Part shown: positions 14,118-16,864 of the stretch, piece after piece
How positions within the stretch are numbered: the stretch's first letter is position 1
Layout of the letters: every line of letters starts with the position of its first letter
Source: an uncultured Acidobacteriota bacterium
GTDB lineage: Bacteria > Acidobacteriota > Terriglobia > Bryobacterales > Bryobacteraceae
Direction: 5' to 3'
Length of the DNA: 16,864 nt
NCBI GenBank assembly: GCA_937952345.1
Contig: CALFYN010000794.1
Span: 1 to 16,864 of the forward strand
Notes under the pieces: generated by a model
What the model was told of the DNA's origin: nothing
Database searches by the model: none
What the model saw: the letters and a program-made list of their open reading frames with translations, nothing else
Translations under genes and position numbers: made by a program

Positions 14118-14925
14118 CGACGCCAGTCCCTGTTGATTTCCTTTCTCTCACGATACCGCGATCGGAGGAGCGGATGAATGTGACGATCTCGTCGGCGAGC
14201 GGCCCGGGGGTTTCGGATTCGATATGGGCGATGGCGTCGTGGAGTTTGAGGCCGGAGCGATAGAGCAGGCGGTAGATCTGTTTCAGTTGGCGGATGTCGT
14301 CGCGGGAGAAGCCGGCGCGGCGGAGGCCGACGAGGTTGAGGCCCTTGGGGACAACGTCGAAGCCGGAGTAAAGGAAGAAGGGCGGAAGATCGCTGTTGAC
14401 GCGAGTGTTGCCACCCACCATGACGTAACGGCCGATTTTGGAGAACTGGTGAACGACGACACCACCGGAGAGGAACGCGCCGTCGCCGACTTCGACATAG
14501 CCGGCCACGAGGGCGCAACTGGCGATGACGCAGCGGCTGCCGATGGTGCAGTTGTGGGCGATGTGGCCGCTGGTCATGACGTAGTTGTCGTCGCCGATGC
14601 GAGTGATGGTTTCGGGCTTGGTGCCGCGGGAGACGGTGTAGTGTTCGCGGATGCGATTGCCGTTGCCGAGGATGAGGTAACTGCGCTCGCCGGTGAAGTT
14701 CTTGTCGAGCGGGTCAGTGCCGAGGACGGTGCCGGCGGAGATTTCGTTGCGGTCGCCGAGCGTGGTCCAGCGCTTCACGTAGACGTAGGGTTCGAGGAGG
14801 CATTCGGCGCCGATGACGACGTCCTGTTCGATGAGGCAGAACTCGCCGATGCGGGTTTGCGCTCCGATGACGGCATCGGGATGGACGCGGGCGGTGGGAG
14901 CGATATAGGCAGAGGGATCAATCAA
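14110..14925 (-). CDS. lpxA: acyl-ACP--UDP-N-acetylglucosamine O-acyltransferase
   Basis: LpxA adds a 3-hydroxyacyl chain to the 3-OH of UDP-GlcNAc, the first step of lipid A synthesis, in the cytosol. This 271-residue protein has the left-handed beta-helix hexapeptide repeats (VIGAQTRIGEF, VVIGAECLLEPYVYV and so on). Catalytic H124 and partner H121 lie in GHIAHNC, and H159-Q160 in VVHQF. The C-terminal helical part has GLRRAGFSRDD and ends near SSDRGIVR; eleven further residues are specified in and just before the overlap with the next gene. The acyl-length ruler position (E. coli G173) is glycine here (G172, VMVGG), which by family knowledge favours a long chain. The start is TTG with a weak GAAGTGA upstream; no ATG or GTG fits. 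It lies 11 bases after dtd, away from the usual lpxD-fabZ-lpxB neighbours. Confidence 0.95.
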   Translation of the reverse strand: MIDPSAYIAPTARVHPDAVIGAQTRIGEFCLIEQDVVIGAECLLEPYVYVKRWTTLGDRNEISAGTVLGTDPLDKNFTGERSYLILGNGNRIREHYTVSRGTKPETITRIGDDNYVMTSGHIAHNCTIGSRCVIASCALVAGYVEVGDGAFLSGGVVVHQFSKIGRYVMVGGNTRVNSDLPPFFLYSGFDVVPKGLNLVGLRRAGFSRDDIRQLKQIYRLLYRSGLKLHDAIAHIESETPGPLADEIVTFIRSSDRGIVRERKSTGTGVDE

Positions 14926-14927
14926 TT

Positions 14928-14933
14928 CACTTC
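14928..14933 (-). promoter_or_regulatory. weak Shine-Dalgarno deciding the TTG start of lpxA
   Basis: GAAGTG on the minus strand lies two bases before the TTG at 14925. A GTG at 14930 is out of frame and meets TGA after one codon. TTG is therefore the only start that keeps the conserved IDPSAYIAPTA beginning. Confidence 0.45.
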
Positions 14934-14936
14934 AAA

Positions 14937-15380
14937 TTATGACAGGGACTCGAGGATGAGCGTGACGGGACCGTCGTTGATAAGTTCGACATCCATGTGG
15001 GCCTGAAATACTCCGGTTTCGACGGGGATTTGGAGGGCGCGGGCGCGAGTTACGAAATATTCGTAGAGGCTGCGGGCGAGTTCGGGCGTGGCGGCGGCAT
15101 CGAAGCTGGGCCGGCGGCCTTTGCGGCAATCGCCGTAGAGGGTGAATTGCGAGACAACGAGGATGGCGCCGCCGGTATCGACGAGGCTGCGGTTCATCTT
15201 GCCGTTTTCATCGGGGAAGATACGCAATCCGGCGATCTTGTCCACGAGGTAATCGGCGGACTGTTCGGTATCGGATTTAGCGACGCCGAGTAATACGAGC
15301 AGGCCGCGGTGGATGGCTCCCGTTACCGTGCCATCCACGGTGACGCTGGCGCGGCTGACTCGCTGCACAACTGCTTTCAT
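14937..15380 (-). CDS. dtd: D-aminoacyl-tRNA deacylase
   Basis: DTD releases D-amino acids (and glycine mischarged on tRNA-Ala) from tRNA, a chiral proofreading step in the cytosol. At 147 residues it has the standard length and covers the whole family: MKAVVQRVSRASVTVDG at the start, SQFTLYGDCRKGRRPSF with the active-site motif at residues 77-82, and NDGPVTL with the cis Gly-Pro pair at 137-138 that excludes L-amino acids. The start is firm because AAGGAGG lies three bases before it. It heads the minus-strand run towards lpxA (11-base gap) and diverges from the glucuronokinase-like gene, so its promoter must lie inside that gene's first codons. Confidence 0.97.
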   Translation of the reverse strand: MKAVVQRVSRASVTVDGTVTGAIHRGLLVLLGVAKSDTEQSADYLVDKIAGLRIFPDENGKMNRSLVDTGGAILVVSQFTLYGDCRKGRRPSFDAAATPELARSLYEYFVTRARALQIPVETGVFQAHMDVELINDGPVTLILESLS

Positions 15381-15383
15381 TGG

Positions 15384-15390
15384 CCTCCTT
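15384..15390 (-). promoter_or_regulatory. consensus Shine-Dalgarno of dtd
   Basis: AAGGAGG on the minus strand, three bases before the dtd ATG, is the best ribosome-binding site in the window. It occupies over half of the 12-base gap to the divergent kinase gene, leaving that gene with the complement and no ribosome-binding site. Confidence 0.85.
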
Positions 15391-15392
15391 CG

Positions 15393-16430
15393 ATGGATGC
15401 GTTCGGCTATGATGATTTCGTGATAGAGACTTACGCCTATGCGCGCGCGGGCCTGTTAGGGAATCCCAGCGACGGCTACTACGGAAAGACGATAGCATTC
15501 CTGGTAAGAAACTTTCGAGCGCGGGTGCTGGTGTACCCGAGCGCGCGGCTGGAGATCAAGCCGGGAAAAGCGGACATGCCGGTGTTCGAGGGTTTGGACG
15601 ATTTGTATTCGACGATCCGGTGGCGCGGTTATTACGGCGGAATCCGGATTATTCAGGCGATTATTATCCGGTTTGTGGATTACTGCCGGCAGCATGGCAT
15701 CGAGATCGAGGAGCGCAACTTCACGCTGGAGTATGAATCGACGGTGCCGTTGCGGCTGGGGATGGGCGGATCGAGCGCGATTATCACGGCGGCACTGCGG
15801 GCACTGTGCCAGTACTACAAGGTGGATCTGGATCCGGCGATTCAGGCGAGGCTGGTGCTGGAGGCGGAGACACATGAGTTGGGCGTGGCGGCGGGGCCGC
15901 AGGACCGCGTGATCCAATCCTACGAAGGTTTGGTGTACATGAATTTCCGGCGGGATCTGATGGACTCGCGCGGCTATGGGGAGTATGAGCGGCTGGATCC
16001 GCAGTTGCTGCCCACGCTGTATCTGGCATACCGGACCAGCTTGAGTGAAGGCACGGAGGTATTTCATTCGAACATCCGCGAGCGCTGGAGGCGGGGCGAC
16101 GCGGAAGTGGTGGACGCGATGTTCACGTGGGGTTCCTATGCGCAACAGGGCCGGGAGGCGCTGCTGAAGGGGGATTACCAGACGCTGGACCATCTGATCA
16201 ACAGCAACTTCGATCTGCGTGCGAAGGTGTATCAGATCGGGGAGGGGAATATGGAGATGATCCGGCTGGCGCGGAGTGTGGGGGCGAGTGCGAATTTCGC
16301 GGGTTCAGGCGGGGCGATCACGGGGTCGTATCGAGGGGAGGAGATGTACCGGAAGCTGGTGGAGGTGATGGCGCCGCACAACATAGCGGTGATCCGGCCG
16401 AAGATTGTGCCGTCGGGGGCTTTGTCTTAG
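15393..16430 (+). CDS. GHMP kinase, glucuronokinase-like
   Basis: This 345-residue cytosolic sugar kinase belongs to the GHMP superfamily and probably phosphorylates C1 of a sugar such as D-glucuronate, giving glucuronate 1-phosphate for UDP-glucuronate salvage. The ATP-binding motif is PLRLGMGGSSA (119-129), the third GHMP motif is ASANFAGSGGA (298-308), and the likely catalytic Asp is D171 in GPQDRV. Many segments match my memory of plant glucuronokinase: AYARAGLLGNPSD (15-27), GYYGGIR (79-85), NFDLR (272-276) and the span around residues 163-185. That match favours glucuronokinase over heptose or mevalonate kinases, but activity is inferred. No glucuronate metabolism or pyrophosphorylase gene is adjacent. 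The ATG has no Shine-Dalgarno; an in-frame GTG at 15420 is an alternative that keeps the conserved region. Confidence 0.88.
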   Translation: MDAFGYDDFVIETYAYARAGLLGNPSDGYYGKTIAFLVRNFRARVLVYPSARLEIKPGKADMPVFEGLDDLYSTIRWRGYYGGIRIIQAIIIRFVDYCRQHGIEIEERNFTLEYESTVPLRLGMGGSSAIITAALRALCQYYKVDLDPAIQARLVLEAETHELGVAAGPQDRVIQSYEGLVYMNFRRDLMDSRGYGEYERLDPQLLPTLYLAYRTSLSEGTEVFHSNIRERWRRGDAEVVDAMFTWGSYAQQGREALLKGDYQTLDHLINSNFDLRAKVYQIGEGNMEMIRLARSVGASANFAGSGGAITGSYRGEEMYRKLVEVMAPHNIAVIRPKIVPSGALS

Positions 16431-16479
16431 AACGACTCAGTAGATCCGGCAGGGCCACTTACAGGGAATCGCTGATATG

Positions 16480-16499
16480 CAATGCCGGCATGGGCATTG
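16480..16499 (+). repeat. small hairpin before the 92-residue gene
   Basis: CAATGCC and GGCATTG form a seven-base-pair stem around a six-base loop. The same stretch holds an overlapping ten-base palindrome, ATGCCGGCAT (16482-16491). No T-run follows, so it is not a standard terminator. It could be an operator or a leader hairpin, since the next start is 16 bases away. Confidence 0.35.
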
Positions 16500-16515
16500 A
16501 TAATGGGGGCGTACC

Positions 16516-16794
16516 ATGCGAAAAAGGCGAAGACTTGGCTCAACGGACGGATTCTACCGTTTCGAATCTCTGAAATCGAGAAACGTGGTGTACGGGTCTG
16601 GGTATGGCGACTTCATCCGCCTGCGCGACGAATTCGGCAACATCTGGCGTGGATCGGCGGAGCGGCAGGCCGATGATACGGTGACGTACCGGTTCCGCGA
16701 TTCGAATGGGAAGACGATCAGCGGGATGTCGGACAGTTGGGGCGTGATTCTGCGCGACGAGAAGGGGAACGTCTGGCGCGGATTTGTGGATTAG
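16516..16794 (+). CDS. small repeat protein of unknown function
   Basis: I do not recognise this 92-residue protein. It starts with a basic MRKRRR and has no signal peptide or membrane span. Its body holds two near-identical units, RDEFGNIWRG at 37-46 and RDEKGNVWRG at 80-89, and a weaker one between them, RDSNGKTISG at 61-70. Each looks like a beta-hairpin with a turn at the Gly-Asn or Asn-Gly pair, so the protein may be a small all-beta fold. The two strong copies are also similar as DNA (27 of 34 bases, 16621-16654 and 16750-16783). GGGGG six bases before the ATG supports translation, and the stop overlaps the convergent gene by only four bases, which also supports a real gene. It could be nucleic-acid or protein binding; nothing shown here decides. 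Confidence 0.7.
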   Translation: MRKRRRLGSTDGFYRFESLKSRNVVYGSGYGDFIRLRDEFGNIWRGSAERQADDTVTYRFRDSNGKTISGMSDSWGVILRDEKGNVWRGFVD

Positions 16795-16864
16795 CGCACG
16801 CTGACTTTGTCCGCGGTGGGGAAGTCTTTGGGGATCTTTTGTGTCACCTTGCCGGTGGCGGCCC
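16791..16864 (-). CDS. C-terminal fragment of an unidentified gene
   Basis: On the minus strand an open frame enters from the right edge and ends in TAA at 16791-16793. It encodes 23 visible residues ending in DFPTADKVSVR. The stop overlaps the stop of the small repeat gene by four bases, the tight tail-to-tail packing seen elsewhere in this window. The Lys/Thr-rich, beta-like tail gives no family call. Confidence 0.55.
   Translation of the reverse strand, partial: AATGKVTQKIPKDFPTADKVSVR

Noticed and set aside
15309..15392. Longer N-terminus for the glucuronokinase-like gene
   Set aside because: It would overlap the 5' end of dtd by 72 bases, and its extra residues have no counterpart in the family.
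1..16864. CRISPR arrays, tRNA or rRNA genes, insertion sequences, attachment sites
   Set aside because: I saw no regularly spaced repeats, no rRNA or tRNA-like stretch and no transposase or integrase motifs by eye; coding sequence covers nearly the whole window.

Overview
The window reads as a GC-rich bacterial chromosome with a Gram-negative envelope. An lpxA gene for lipid A, a TonB-dependent receptor carrying an N-terminal carboxypeptidase-regulatory-like domain, several proteins with export signals, c-type cytochromes and a long S9 peptidase together suggest an Acidobacteriota genome, perhaps of the Solibacter/Bryobacter type. This taxonomic call is an inference from gene content; there is no rRNA here. 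I see no transposase, integrase, phage gene, tRNA, rRNA or CRISPR array. Every gap between genes is shorter than 90 bases.

Left part (1-3765). A secreted beta-propeller protein related in fold to glycosidases (minus strand) is followed by a truncated secreted monohaem cytochrome c that runs off the left edge. Head to head with the propeller gene, 11 bases away, is a zinc alcohol dehydrogenase (plus strand). Its 3' end overlaps by 56 bases the 3' end of an AI-2E/PerM-family membrane protein.

Centre-left (3743-8853, minus strand). Transcription runs from a large secreted prolyl-oligopeptidase-type S9 peptidase, to a hybrid histidine kinase (PAS-GAF-HisKA-HATPase-REC) with its own candidate promoter, to the PerM-family protein, whose start overlaps the kinase stop.

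Centre (8912-11899). A pentahaem periplasmic cytochrome (plus) diverges from the peptidase gene and converges on a TonB-dependent receptor (minus). Their two TAG stop codons are the mirror arms of a perfect palindrome.

Right part (11958-15380, minus strand). A tight run of dtd, lpxA, a purple-acid-phosphatase-like metallophosphoesterase and a TPR/DUF1579-like protein has gaps of 11, -8 and 9 bases. The receptor gene follows 58 bases downstream. This looks like one operon with a housekeeping head (tRNA proofreading, lipid A) and an exported tail.

Right end (15393-16864). Head to head with dtd, 12 bases away, is a GHMP kinase that strongly resembles plant glucuronokinase, a candidate UDP-glucuronate salvage enzyme. 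Next comes an unrecognised 92-residue protein built from RDxxGNxWRG repeats. A gene fragment on the minus strand ends against it at the right edge.

The most unusual items are the plant-like glucuronokinase, the small repeat protein and the two head-to-head gene pairs with almost no intergenic space. I did not find convincing evidence for a wholly new multi-gene system.
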